Origin: Bordetella trematum
Lineage (GTDB): Bacteria > Pseudomonadota > Gammaproteobacteria > Burkholderiales > Burkholderiaceae_B
Reading direction: 5' to 3'
Assembly (NCBI RefSeq): GCF_900078335.1
Contig: NZ_FKBR01000050.1
Location: 219,938-283,937, forward strand
Length of the DNA: 64,000 nt
Shown: piece by piece, positions 45,252 through 54,800 of the stretch
Numbering within the stretch: position 1 is the stretch's first letter
Layout: every line of letters begins with the position of its first letter
The notes under the pieces: generated by a model
What the model was told of the DNA's origin: nothing
The model's database searches: none
Seen by the model: the letters and a program-made list of their open reading frames with translations, nothing else
Program-made: the position numbers and the translations under genes

Positions 45252-46165
45252 TGCAAGCCTTGCTCAAACGCTGGTGGGACAGCGATCTGTTCTGGTCCTG
45301 GCGCCACGCGCCGGTGGCCATCATCGCTACCGTGGTGCTGGCGCTCATGCTGGTGGGCGCTTTCGGCGCCGGCTGGGTGGCCCCGCACAACCCCTTTGAC
45401 CTGACCTCGGTGGAGCTGCTGGACGCGCTGTTGCCGCCGGCCTGGGAGCCCTCGGGAACCAGCAACTACCTGCTGGGCACCGACAGCCAGGGGCGCGACC
45501 TGTTCTCGGCCATCCTGTACGGCACACGGGTATCGCTCCTGATCGGCCTGGCCTCGGTGCTGCTGTCGATGCTGATCGGTATCGTGCTCGGGCTGATCTC
45601 CGGCTATGTCGGCGGACGGGTCGATGCGCTCATCATGCGCATCGCCGATGTGCAGCTGTCTTTTCCCGCCATCCTGATCGCCCTGCTGATCGATGGCGTG
45701 GCACGGGCCGCCGTGCCGCGCGACATGCATGAAATCATTGCCTTCCCGGTGCTGATCGGCGCCATCGCGCTGGCCGGCTGGCCCCAGTATGCGCGCACCG
45801 TTCGCGGCTCGACGCTGGTCGAGAAAAACCGCGAATATGTCCAGGCCGCACGCGTGATCGGCGTGTCCTCGCCTGTGATTATGTTCCGCCACGTCCTGCC
45901 CAATGTGCTGGGTCCGGTGCTGGTGCTGGCCACGGTACACCTGGCCACGGCCATCATTACCGAGGCCACGCTGTCCTTTCTGGGCGTCGGCGTTCCTCCC
46001 ACCGCCCCGTCGCTGGGCACCCTGATCCGCATCGGCAATGACTTCCTTTTCTCGGGAGAGTGGTGGATCACGATCTTCCCCGGCGCGGCGCTGGTGCTGC
46101 TGGTGCTGTCGGTCAACTTGCTGGGCGATTGGCTGCGCGATGCGCTCAATCCGCGCTTGAACTGA
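45251..46165 (+). CDS. Dipeptide-type ABC transporter permease (DppC-like)
   Basis: Partner permease of 304 aa with six helices. The signatures are HNPFDLTSVELLDALLPPAW, YLLGTDSQGRDLFSAILYGT, and the EAA-like loop NREYVQAARVIGVSSPVIMF. It overlaps the DppB-like gene by one base and is followed at 7 bp by the first ATPase gene. Confidence 0.92.
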   Translation: MQALLKRWWDSDLFWSWRHAPVAIIATVVLALMLVGAFGAGWVAPHNPFDLTSVELLDALLPPAWEPSGTSNYLLGTDSQGRDLFSAILYGTRVSLLIGLASVLLSMLIGIVLGLISGYVGGRVDALIMRIADVQLSFPAILIALLIDGVARAAVPRDMHEIIAFPVLIGAIALAGWPQYARTVRGSTLVEKNREYVQAARVIGVSSPVIMFRHVLPNVLGPVLVLATVHLATAIITEATLSFLGVGVPPTAPSLGTLIRIGNDFLFSGEWWITIFPGAALVLLVLSVNLLGDWLRDALNPRLN

Positions 46166-46172
46166 GGTGGCC

Positions 46173-47147
46173 ATGACAGCACTGCTCGAAGTCAAGAACC
46201 TGTCGGTTTCCTTCCCGACCCGACGCGGCGTCCTCAAGGCCCTGGATGATGTCTCGTTCTCCATCGCGCCCGGTGAAATCCTGGGCGTGGTGGGCGAGTC
46301 CGGCGCCGGCAAGTCGCTCACGGGCGCCGCCATCATCGGCCTGCTGGAGCCGCCGGGGCGCATCAGCGGTGGCCAGATCCTGCTTGAAGGCCGCCGTATC
46401 GACGATCTGCCCGAAGAACGCATGCGTCAGGTGCGGGGCCGCCAGATCGGCGCCGTGTTCCAGGATCCGCTGACCTCGCTCAACCCCTTGTACACGGTGG
46501 GCCGCCAACTGGTCGAAACCATCATGACCCACCTGCCCCTGAGCCGCCGCGAGGCGACCGAACGCGCGGTGGATCTGCTGGCCGCCACCGGCATCCCGGC
46601 CGCACGCGAACGCATCGACCACTATCCGCACCAGTTCTCGGGCGGCATGCGGCAGCGGGTGGTGATCGCCCTGGCGCTGGCCGCCGAACCCAAGCTGGTG
46701 GTGGCCGATGAGCCCACCACCGCGCTGGATGTCTCCATCCAGGCGCAGATCATCGAACTGCTCAAGAAGCTCTGCCGCGAACAGGGCGCTTCCGTGATGC
46801 TCATTACCCACGACATGGGCGTGATCGCCGAGACGGCAGATCGCGTGGCCGTCATGTATGCCGGCCGGCTGGCCGAGATCGGCCCCGTGGCCGAGGTGAT
46901 CCATCGCCCGCGCCACCCCTATACGGCCGGGCTGATGGGCTCGATCCCCACGCTGGACGGCCAGGTCGAGCGTCTGGTGCAGATCGACGGCAGCATGCCG
47001 CGCCTGAACGCCATCCCGCCCGGCTGCGCTTTCAATCCGCGTTGCAACCGGCGCATCGGGCGCTGCACGCGCGAGCGCCCCGAACTGATGGGCGACGGCG
47101 TTTCAAGCGCCTCCTGCTGGCTGCTGCAAGAGGAGGTCGCGGCATGA
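46173..47147 (+). CDS. Dipeptide-type ABC transporter ATPase (DppD-like)
   Basis: ABC ATPase of 324 aa with Walker A GESGAGKS, signature FSGGMRQR, Walker [13 protein letters not shown] and switch ITHD. It has the oligopeptide-type C-terminal extension with cysteines ([20 protein letters not shown]) that often binds an iron-sulfur cluster. The ATG at 46173 with GAGG 5 bp upstream is preferred to the GTG at 46167. Its stop overlaps the next start by ATGA. Confidence 0.93.
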   Translation: MTALLEVKNLSVSFPTRRGVLKALDDVSFSIAPGEILGVVGESGAGKSLTGAAIIGLLEPPGRISGGQILLEGRRIDDLPEERMRQVRGRQIGAVFQDPLTSLNPLYTVGRQLVETIMTHLPLSRREATERAVDLLAATGIPAARERIDHYPHQFSGGMRQRVVIALALAAEPKLVVADEPTTALDVSIQAQIIELLKKLCREQGASVMLITHDMGVIAETADRVAVMYAGRLAEIGPVAEVIHRPRHPYTAGLMGSIPTLDGQVERLVQIDGSMPRLNAIPPGCAFNPRCNRRIGRCTRERPELMGDGVSSASCWLLQEEVAA

Positions 47148-48136
47148 CCAAGCCCCTGGTGAAAGTGCAAGACGCTGCGCGCTGGTTCGACGTCTCGCCG
47201 CCCTGGCTGGAGCGCGTGCTGGCGCGCCGCCCGCGCGTCATGCTGCGCGCCGTGGACGGGGTATCGTTTGAGATCGCGCGCGGCGAGACCCTGGCGCTGG
47301 TCGGCGAGTCGGGCTGCGGCAAGTCGACGGTGGCGCGCATGCTGGTCGGTCTGTACAGCCTGACCCGCGGCGACATCCAGTTCGACGGCCAGCCGCTGTC
47401 CGACATGCAAGGCCGCAGCGGGCGCGCCTTGCGCAGCCGTCTGCAGATGATTTTCCAGGACCCCTTCGCCAGCCTGAATCCGCGCTGGCGGGTCGGTCGC
47501 ATCATCGCCGAGCCCATGCTGACCCACACACACATGAGCGCAGCCGAACGCAGCCAGCGCGCAGGCGAACTGCTGGCTCAGGTGGGGCTGGATCCGGCAG
47601 ACCGCAACCGTTACCCGCACCAATTTTCCGGCGGCCAGCGCCAGCGCATCTCGATTGCCCGGGCGCTGGCGGTCAAGCCGGAGTTCCTGGTGTGCGATGA
47701 GCCCACCTCGGCGCTGGACGTCTCGGTGCAGGCCCAGGTGCTCAACCTGATGAAAGACCTGCAGCGCCAGCTCGGCCTGACCTATCTTTTCATCTCGCAC
47801 AATCTGGCGGTGGTGCACCACGTGGCCGACCGCGTGGGGGTGATGTATCTCGGCCGGCTGGTGGAGGTCGCCAGCCGCGATGCGCTGTTCGCCCATCCGC
47901 GCCATCCGTATACCCGCATGCTGCTGGAGGCCATTCCCGACATCCATGGCGCCGGCAAGCCACGCACGGCCGTGGCCGGCGAAGTCCCCAACCCGCTCAA
48001 CCCGCCCACGGGCTGCACCTTCCACCCGCGCTGCCCCTATGCCAACGCGCGCTGCAAGCAGGAGGCGCCACTCAGCCTGCCGGCGGGCGACGGCGTAGTG
48101 GCCTGCCATGCCATCGAGGAAGGACGCCTGAGCTAA
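47144..48136 (+). CDS. Dipeptide-type ABC transporter ATPase (DppF-like)
   Basis: Second ATPase of the importer, 330 aa. Walker A is GESGCGKS, the signature FSGGQRQR, Walker B LVCDEPTSALD, and the switch ISHN. The C-terminal cysteine-bearing region is TGCTFHPRCPYANARC. The ATG at 47144 overlaps the DppD-like stop. It ends the five-gene operon; the LysE gene converges 7 bp after its stop. Confidence 0.93.
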   Translation: MTKPLVKVQDAARWFDVSPPWLERVLARRPRVMLRAVDGVSFEIARGETLALVGESGCGKSTVARMLVGLYSLTRGDIQFDGQPLSDMQGRSGRALRSRLQMIFQDPFASLNPRWRVGRIIAEPMLTHTHMSAAERSQRAGELLAQVGLDPADRNRYPHQFSGGQRQRISIARALAVKPEFLVCDEPTSALDVSVQAQVLNLMKDLQRQLGLTYLFISHNLAVVHHVADRVGVMYLGRLVEVASRDALFAHPRHPYTRMLLEAIPDIHGAGKPRTAVAGEVPNPLNPPTGCTFHPRCPYANARCKQEAPLSLPAGDGVVACHAIEEGRLS

Positions 48137-48142
48137 GGCCTT

Positions 48143-48763
48143 TCAGCGCTGCTGGCGCATCAGCATCAGCAGCACGCCCAAGCCAGCCAGCAGGCCGCCG
48201 AAGATGCGATCTATCACATGGCGCACAGCCAGCAGGCGGGCACGTACCACGGTGCTGGAAAAACACAGGGCCACCAGCGTGAACCACAGCCCGTGCGCCA
48301 ACGAAATGAAGGCCCCATAGCCCAGCTGGATCGCCAGCGGCGTGCCGGGCTGGATCACCTGCATGAACAGGCTGACGATAAACAGGGTCGTCTTGGGGTT
48401 GAGCGCATTGGTCAGGAACCCGGTGCGCAAGGCCGCCCAATCGGACATCGGGGCCTCGCCGCCCGCTGCCGGCGTATCTGCCGCCGGCCCGGCGCGCAGC
48501 AACTTCACTCCCAGCCAGATCAGATAGGCCGCCCCGGCCAGCTTGATGGCATGAAACAGCCAGGCCGATTGCTGGATCAGCAAGCCCACCCCCAACAGGG
48601 TGTAGCACACATGCAGCCACACGCCGGCCGCGATGCCCAGCGCCGTCAACACACCCGCACGGCGAGAACGCATCAGGCTGTTGCGGGTGACCATGGCGAA
48701 ATCAGCCCCGGGGCTGATCACCGCCAGAAGGGTAATGGTGATGACAGCGAACAGTTCAGTCAT
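48143..48763 (-). CDS. LysE/RhtB family amino-acid exporter
   Basis: Inner-membrane exporter of 206 aa with six helices. The family signature is LLAVISPGADFAMVTRNSLM near the N-terminus, and RTGFLTNALNPKTTLFIVSL is the second conserved block. Its ATG is 61 bp from the divergent LysR gene, which may control it. It converges with the importer operon. Confidence 0.88.
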   Translation of the reverse strand: MTELFAVITITLLAVISPGADFAMVTRNSLMRSRRAGVLTALGIAAGVWLHVCYTLLGVGLLIQQSAWLFHAIKLAGAAYLIWLGVKLLRAGPAADTPAAGGEAPMSDWAALRTGFLTNALNPKTTLFIVSLFMQVIQPGTPLAIQLGYGAFISLAHGLWFTLVALCFSSTVVRARLLAVRHVIDRIFGGLLAGLGVLLMLMRQQR

Positions 48764-48824
48764 GCTGGCAGGACTCGTTCTATGAAACCTTTATCCTAGT
48801 GAAAACGACGGACGGCGACTAACG

Positions 48825-49742
48825 ATGAAAAGCTACGATAACGGTAACTTGAACGCACAATCTGGCGATGCCCGCCTGCCCTCCCTGCAGGCCCTGCGCA
48901 GCTTCGAGGCCGCCGCCAGACGGGAAAATTTCACCCAGGCTGCGGCCGAATTGCACTTGACCCATGCCGCCATCAGCCGGGCGGTCCGTACACTGGAAGA
49001 CGACCTGGGCGTGGCGCTCTTCGAGCGCCGCAACCGGCGCGTCTACCTGACCGAGGCCGGACGCAAGCTGGCGCGGGCGGTTGCGCAGGGCTTGAGCGTG
49101 ATGCAGGCAGCCACGCGCGACCTGCGTGCTCAGGCGCGTCGCCCGCGTCGCTGGGTGCTGTCTTGCGAACCTACGCTGTTGATGCGCTGGCTGATCCCGC
49201 GCTGGCCGCAGTTCCAGGCGCTCGCGCCGGATATCGACGTGCATCTGGTGGCCGGCGGCGGCCCGTTTCGCTTTGATGACGGCATCGATCTGGCTATCCG
49301 GCGCAACGATTTCACCCTGCCACCGGCCTGCCATGCAGAAATACTGTTTGCCGAACGGGTGGGCCCTGTCTGCCGGCCGGCGTGCGTCGGCGCTTGGTTC
49401 GAGGGCCCTCCCACCCGTCTGCGTCCGCATGCCCCGCGCCTGCACAGCCAGACCCGTCCTGATGCCTGGGATACCTGGGCCTGCGCCAGCGGCCAGCCAG
49501 GCGCTGACACCCACGGCCAGACCTTCGAGCACTTCTATTTCAGCCTGCAGGCTGCCGTCGCCGGTCTGGGCGTGGCCCTTGGCCCCTGGCCGCTGGTGCG
49601 CGACGATATCGAGAGCGGCGTGCTGACCGCGCCACTGGGTTTCATCGAAGACGGCTCGCATTACTGCCTGCTGTCGCCACACCCCATAGAGGCCGACCAG
49701 CCACAGGGCCGACTGCTGGCCTGGCTGCGCACCGTGGCCTGA
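48825..49742 (+). CDS. LysR-family regulator (GcvA-like)
   Basis: LysR regulator of 305 aa. The N-terminal helix-turn-helix at about 15-75 has LPSLQALRSFEAAARRENFT and LHLTHAAISRAVRTLEDDLG, followed by FERRNRRVYLTEAGRKL. The GcvA/AmpR-type pattern (LPSLQALRSFEAAAR, NFTQAAAELHLTHAAIS) is clear. It is divergent from the LysE exporter, which suggests it responds to an amino acid and controls export. Confidence 0.88.
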   Translation: MKSYDNGNLNAQSGDARLPSLQALRSFEAAARRENFTQAAAELHLTHAAISRAVRTLEDDLGVALFERRNRRVYLTEAGRKLARAVAQGLSVMQAATRDLRAQARRPRRWVLSCEPTLLMRWLIPRWPQFQALAPDIDVHLVAGGGPFRFDDGIDLAIRRNDFTLPPACHAEILFAERVGPVCRPACVGAWFEGPPTRLRPHAPRLHSQTRPDAWDTWACASGQPGADTHGQTFEHFYFSLQAAVAGLGVALGPWPLVRDDIESGVLTAPLGFIEDGSHYCLLSPHPIEADQPQGRLLAWLRTVA

Positions 49743-50140
49743 AGCTCGCCTGCGTTACAGCGCCCAAAGGCCGGACCTGGCGACGATCTGCCGGTGTGCA
49801 ATAAGGGCGCCAGACGTTGCGGGATGCTTGCGCTGCTGCCTGGATACCGACAGGACATGTTGCGATCTCTCAACGTCATCAAGTCATCGGATCCGAAACG
49901 ACAATCGGCACGGCAAGCCCGCACAGACCGAAGATGGCTTGCGTACGCCCGTCTCCACCGTGCCCCCATCGCTTTCACCGCAGCCCTGACATCTTGTCAG
50001 CGCCATTCATAGGAAATCTCTGACTCCCGTCGATTCGGTATCGTTTTTATCCTGCCCATCCAGGACAAAACAGTCACAGCGAGGCACCGCGTCCACGTAC
50101 CACCGTGGCGCGGCAGCACGCCCGTGCAATGGGAGAAAAA
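49743..50140. other. Intergenic region upstream of the cdi locus
   Basis: About 398 bp between the LysR gene and cdiB. No convincing gene is present. The A+T-richer part at about 50010-50060 (GGTATCGTTTTTATCC) is the likeliest site for the cdi promoter, but no clear -35/-10 pair stands out. The leader ends with GGGAG 5 bp before the cdiB ATG. Confidence 0.4.
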
Positions 50141-51844
50141 ATGGGGCCGTGGCTTCGACGGGCACGCCGGACCTGTGCCGGTTTGCTGCTACCCCTGGCG
50201 CCGGCGCTGGCACAGACGCCGCACAGCGCCCCACAGGAATGGCTGCGCCAGCAGACGCGCGAGCGGGTGCTGCGCGAACAGCGGGAAACCGCGCCGTACG
50301 TTCGATCACGGCGAGCACCGCCCCCTTTACCGGAGAGGCTGCCCCGCAGCGAAGCGCCGTGCGTCCCGATAGACCGCATCCGCCTCACGGGCGAAGAGGC
50401 CGACCATTTCCTCTGGTCCCTGCAAGCCGCCAACCCCAGGCATGACCCCGCCACGGGACGTTGCCTGGGCACCGCTGGCATCAACGTGGTCATGGCACGT
50501 GTGCAGAACGCCATCATCGCCCGCGGCTTTGTCACGACCCGCATCCTCGCCGCGCCGCAGGATCTCACAACCGGCACGCTGACCCTCACCCTCGTGCCCG
50601 GCCGCTTGCGCAGCATCCGCTTCGCCCCCGGCACCTCCCTCAAGGCCACCTCCTGGAACGCCGTGCCGGCCAGGCGCGGCGACCTGCTCGATCTGCGCGA
50701 TATCGAACAGGCGCTGGAGAATTTCAAACGCCTGCCCACGGTCGAGGCCGATATCCAGATCACCCCGGCCGAAGGCCTCGATGCGCGTCCCGGCGAAAGC
50801 GATCTGGTCGTGCGCTGGCGACAACGCTCGCCGCCGGCTCGCATCAGCGTGTCGCTGGACGACGCCGGCAGCAAGGCCACCGGCAGGCTCCAGGGCAGCG
50901 CCACGCTCTCGCTTGATGACCTCCTGATGTGGAATGACCTGTTCTACGCCAATGTCAACCAGGGCGTATTCAACGCCAACCGCAGGGGCAGCCAGGGCTA
51001 CGCATTGCACTACAGCGTGCCTTACGGCTACTGGGCCCTCGGCGTCACCATTGGCGGCTACTCGTACCGCCAGACTGTCGCCGGATACCGCCAGCACTAC
51101 GTGTACCGCGGCACCAGCAAGAATGCCGAAGTGCGTCTGTCGCGCCTGATCTATCGCGACGCCCGAAGCAAGACATCGCTCTACGGCCGAGGCTGGATGC
51201 GCCAGTCCAACAACTTCATCGACGACACTGAAATCGAGGTCCAGCGCCGCCGCACCGGCGGCTGGGAGCTGGGCCTGTCCCACCGGGCGTACCTGGGCGA
51301 AAGCACGCTCGACGCAAGCCTCGCCTATCGCCGGGGCACGGGCGCCTTCCATGCGATGGCGGCGCCCGAAGAAGCCTTCGGCGAAGGCACTTCGCGGATG
51401 AAGCTCGTCACCGCCGACATCCAGTGGATCGTCCCGCTGCGGCTGGGTGCGCAGCGCGCCCGCTATATCGGCAGCTGGCGCGCGCAATGGGACCGCACAC
51501 CGCTGGTGCCCCAGGACCGCTTTGCCATCGGCGGGGACTATACCGTGCGCGGCTTCGACGGCGAACTCACGCTGATGGGCGAGCGCGGCTGGGTCTGGCG
51601 CAACGAACTCGCCCTGTTGCTCGGCGCCGGGCAGGAGCTTTATGTCGGCGTCGACCAGGGCCACGTCGGCGGTGCCTCCACGCGCTGGCTCCTGGGGCGC
51701 AACCTGGCCGGCGCAGTCATCGGGCTGCGCGGCGGCGCCAAGGGTTTCTATTGGGACGTCTTCGCCGGCGTCCCGCTGTCCAGACCCAAGGGCTTCAAGA
51801 CCCGCTCGCTGAGCACGGGCTTCACGCTCAGTTGGTCCTACTAA
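50141..51844 (+). CDS. cdiB: Two-partner secretion outer-membrane transporter (CdiB/FhaC family)
   Basis: Outer-membrane TpsB pore of 567 aa that exports CdiA. The signal peptide runs to about 24 (CAGLLLPLAPALA). POTRA domains occupy about 75-225 (CVPIDRIRLTGEEADHFLW, NVVMARVQNAIIARGFVTTR). The 16-strand barrel includes the TpsB motif GGDYTVRGFDGE and ends GFTLSWSY with an aromatic last residue. ATG at 50141 is chosen for GGGAG-AAAAA-ATG; a start at 50129 is possible. cdiA starts 33 bp after its stop, the normal cdiBA order. Confidence 0.92.
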   Translation: MGPWLRRARRTCAGLLLPLAPALAQTPHSAPQEWLRQQTRERVLREQRETAPYVRSRRAPPPLPERLPRSEAPCVPIDRIRLTGEEADHFLWSLQAANPRHDPATGRCLGTAGINVVMARVQNAIIARGFVTTRILAAPQDLTTGTLTLTLVPGRLRSIRFAPGTSLKATSWNAVPARRGDLLDLRDIEQALENFKRLPTVEADIQITPAEGLDARPGESDLVVRWRQRSPPARISVSLDDAGSKATGRLQGSATLSLDDLLMWNDLFYANVNQGVFNANRRGSQGYALHYSVPYGYWALGVTIGGYSYRQTVAGYRQHYVYRGTSKNAEVRLSRLIYRDARSKTSLYGRGWMRQSNNFIDDTEIEVQRRRTGGWELGLSHRAYLGESTLDASLAYRRGTGAFHAMAAPEEAFGEGTSRMKLVTADIQWIVPLRLGAQRARYIGSWRAQWDRTPLVPQDRFAIGGDYTVRGFDGELTLMGERGWVWRNELALLLGAGQELYVGVDQGHVGGASTRWLLGRNLAGAVIGLRGGAKGFYWDVFAGVPLSRPKGFKTRSLSTGFTLSWSY

Positions 51845-51877
51845 GAACGCACTGATTTCGTCCACGCAAGGGATGGG

Positions 51878-54800
51878 ATGAACAAACACCTCTACCGCAT
51901 CGTATTCAACCGGGCGTTGGGCCTGTGCCAGGTGGTAGCGGACATTGCACGCCGCAACCGGCCCGGCGCAAACCCGGGCGCCGCCGGTCGCCGGTTCATG
52001 GCCGCCCGCAATCCGCTGCGCCTCGCCCTGATGCTCGCGCTCGGCCAGGCGCTCATCGTCCCCTTGGCCGACGCCCAGCTTGTTGCCGACCCCGGAGCCC
52101 CCGGCAATCAGCGACCGACCGTGCTCGAAGCCGCCAACGGCGTGCCCCTGGTAAACATCCAGACACCCAGCGCCGCCGGCGTCTCGCGCAACGCCTACGA
52201 ACAATTCAACGTCGAACAGCAAGGCGCCATCCTCAACAACTCCCGCACCAACACGCAAACGCAATTGGGCGGGTGGGTCCAGGGCAACCCGTGGCTGGCG
52301 CGCGGCGCGGCTCGCGTCATCCTGAACGAAGTCAACGCCAGCGACCCAAGCCGATTGCACGGCTATCTCGAAGTGGCTGGCGAGCGCGCGCAACTGGTCA
52401 TCGCCAGCCCGGCCGGGATCTCCTGCGACGGCTGCGGCTTCATCAACGCCGACCGTGCCACCCTCACCACCGGCAAACCCATCGTCACCGGCGCTTCACT
52501 GGAGGGATATCGCGTTCAAGGCGGCGCCATTCGAATCCAGGGCAAAGGCATGGATGCCAGCGCCACCGACTACACCGACCTGATTGCCCGGTCCGTGAAA
52601 GCCAATGCCGGCATCTGGGCGCGGCAGTTGCAGGTCACTACCGGCGCCAACGAGGTCAGCGCCGACCACGCCAAGGTACAGAGGCAGGCCGCCCGCGGCG
52701 AGGCGCCCGCCTTCGCCCTGGATGTCGGCGCGCTCGGCGGCATGTACAGCCAGAAGATCGTGCTGGTCGGCACCGAGCACGGTGTCGGCATGCGCAACGC
52801 CGGCGCGCTGGGCGCGCTGGGCGCGCAGGCCGGGCAACTGGTGGTCACCGCCGATGGCCGCCTGGAAAACAGCGGTACGATGCAGGCCGCGACCGATACC
52901 CGCATCGACGCCCGCGGCGGGGTCGCCAACGCCGGCACGCTCAGCGCCGGCCGCGAGCTGGGGGTCACGACCCCCAGGGACATCGACAACAGCCGGGGCA
53001 CGCTGAACGCGCGGCGCATCCAGGCCAACGCCCAATCGCTGAAGAACCGCGGCGGCGCCATCGAGCAGACCGGCACCCGGGATCTCGCGCTGCGCGCAGC
53101 ACACCTGAGCAACCGCGGTGGGGGCCGCCTCGGTCTGGCCGCGCCGGATGCCGGTAGGCCTACCGGCAACGGCGGCACATCGGGAATCGGGGTCGACGAT
53201 GAAACCACCGGCACTGGCGATGGCCGCCACCTGCCCGGGACGACGACCGGCACAGGCGCAGCGCCCCTGGCGCAAGGCAGGCTGACCATCGCCGCCACGC
53301 TGGACAACGACGGCGGGCGCATCATGGCCGGCGGCGCGATCGACGTCACGGCCCGCGCCGGCCTCGACAATGACGGCGGCCATCTCGGCGCGCGCCGGCT
53401 CGACGTCAGCGGCGGCGACCTCGGCAACCGCAAGGGCGAAATCAAGGTCGCTGCCGATGCGCGCATCGCGGCGGGCCAGCTCGGGAACGATGCCGGCCTG
53501 ATGTACCTGGCCGGGCCCGTTACGCTGGATGTGCTGGGTTTTTCCAACCGCGCCGGCACCCTCCTGCACAGCGACAAGACCGATACCCGCATCCGGGTCA
53601 AAGCACGGCTGGACAACGACGGCGGCATCCTCGCCGGCAACGGCGCACTGCAACTCCAGGCAGGCTCGATCAACAACCGCAACGGCATCATCCATGCGGC
53701 AGGCTCGGCACCCACCCGCATCGAGGTGGCCCGTACGCTGGACAATACGGGCGGCGCCCTGGCTGCGGCCGGCGCCACCCGCGTGACAGCAGCCGCGCTC
53801 CTCAACCACGGCGGCAGGCTGCAGACCTCCGGCCCCGCCGGCCTGTCGGTCGCGGTGGAAGGAACGCTGGACAACCGAGGCGGCAAGCTGGGCAGCGCTG
53901 CAGGGCTCAGCCTGAGCGCGGCAACCCTGGACAACCGTAGCGGTGTCGCGCACGCCCAGGGCGATCTGCGCACCCGCAGCGAGCGTCTCGACAATCGCGG
54001 TGGCCGACTGGGCAGCAGCGCCCGCGCCGATATCGAAGCCTCCACGCTCGACAATGGAGGCGGCCGCATCCAGGCGGGCAATGACCTCATCATCAAGCTG
54101 TCCGGGGTAGCGGACAACCATCGCGGCCTGGTGCTCGCCGGTGATGGCCTGATGGTCAACGCCGCGCAAATCCGCAACCGCGACACGCAAGGCGCGGATG
54201 CCGACAAGCCCCTTGGCCTGCAGGGCAATACCGTGGAGCTGTCGGCCAAGCACATCGACAACACGGCCGGCGCCATCGCCGCCGGCCGTCACATCGGCAT
54301 TCGCGACCCGGGCGCGCACAGCGTGCTCGACAACACACGCGGCAACGTTTCCTCGGGCGGCGGCATCGACATCGCCATCAACCGCGTCCTCAACCCGGCG
54401 GGCACGCTGCTCGCCGGCACGTCACTCAACGTGACCGCCGACAGGCTTGGCGGCGACGGCAGCCTGCTGTCCAAGGGCGACCTGAGCCTCATTCTCCAGC
54501 AGGACTTCACCCTCCTCAAGGAAGTCGCCGCCAACGGTCGCGCCTTCATCAGCACCGCCGGGCTGCTGACGAACCACAGCCTTCTCCAGGCCGGCGAGCT
54601 GGAAGTCCGTGGCGTCAACGTCAACAACACCGCCACCGGCCAGATGAACGGAGGTCGCACCACCGTCGTTGCCCGCGACACCCTGACCAATCGCGGCCTG
54701 ATCGACGGCGGCCAGACCCGCATCGAAGCCGGCACCCTGGACAACGTGGGCGCCGGCCGCATTTACGGCGACCAACTGGCCCTCCAGGCCGGCACCCTGA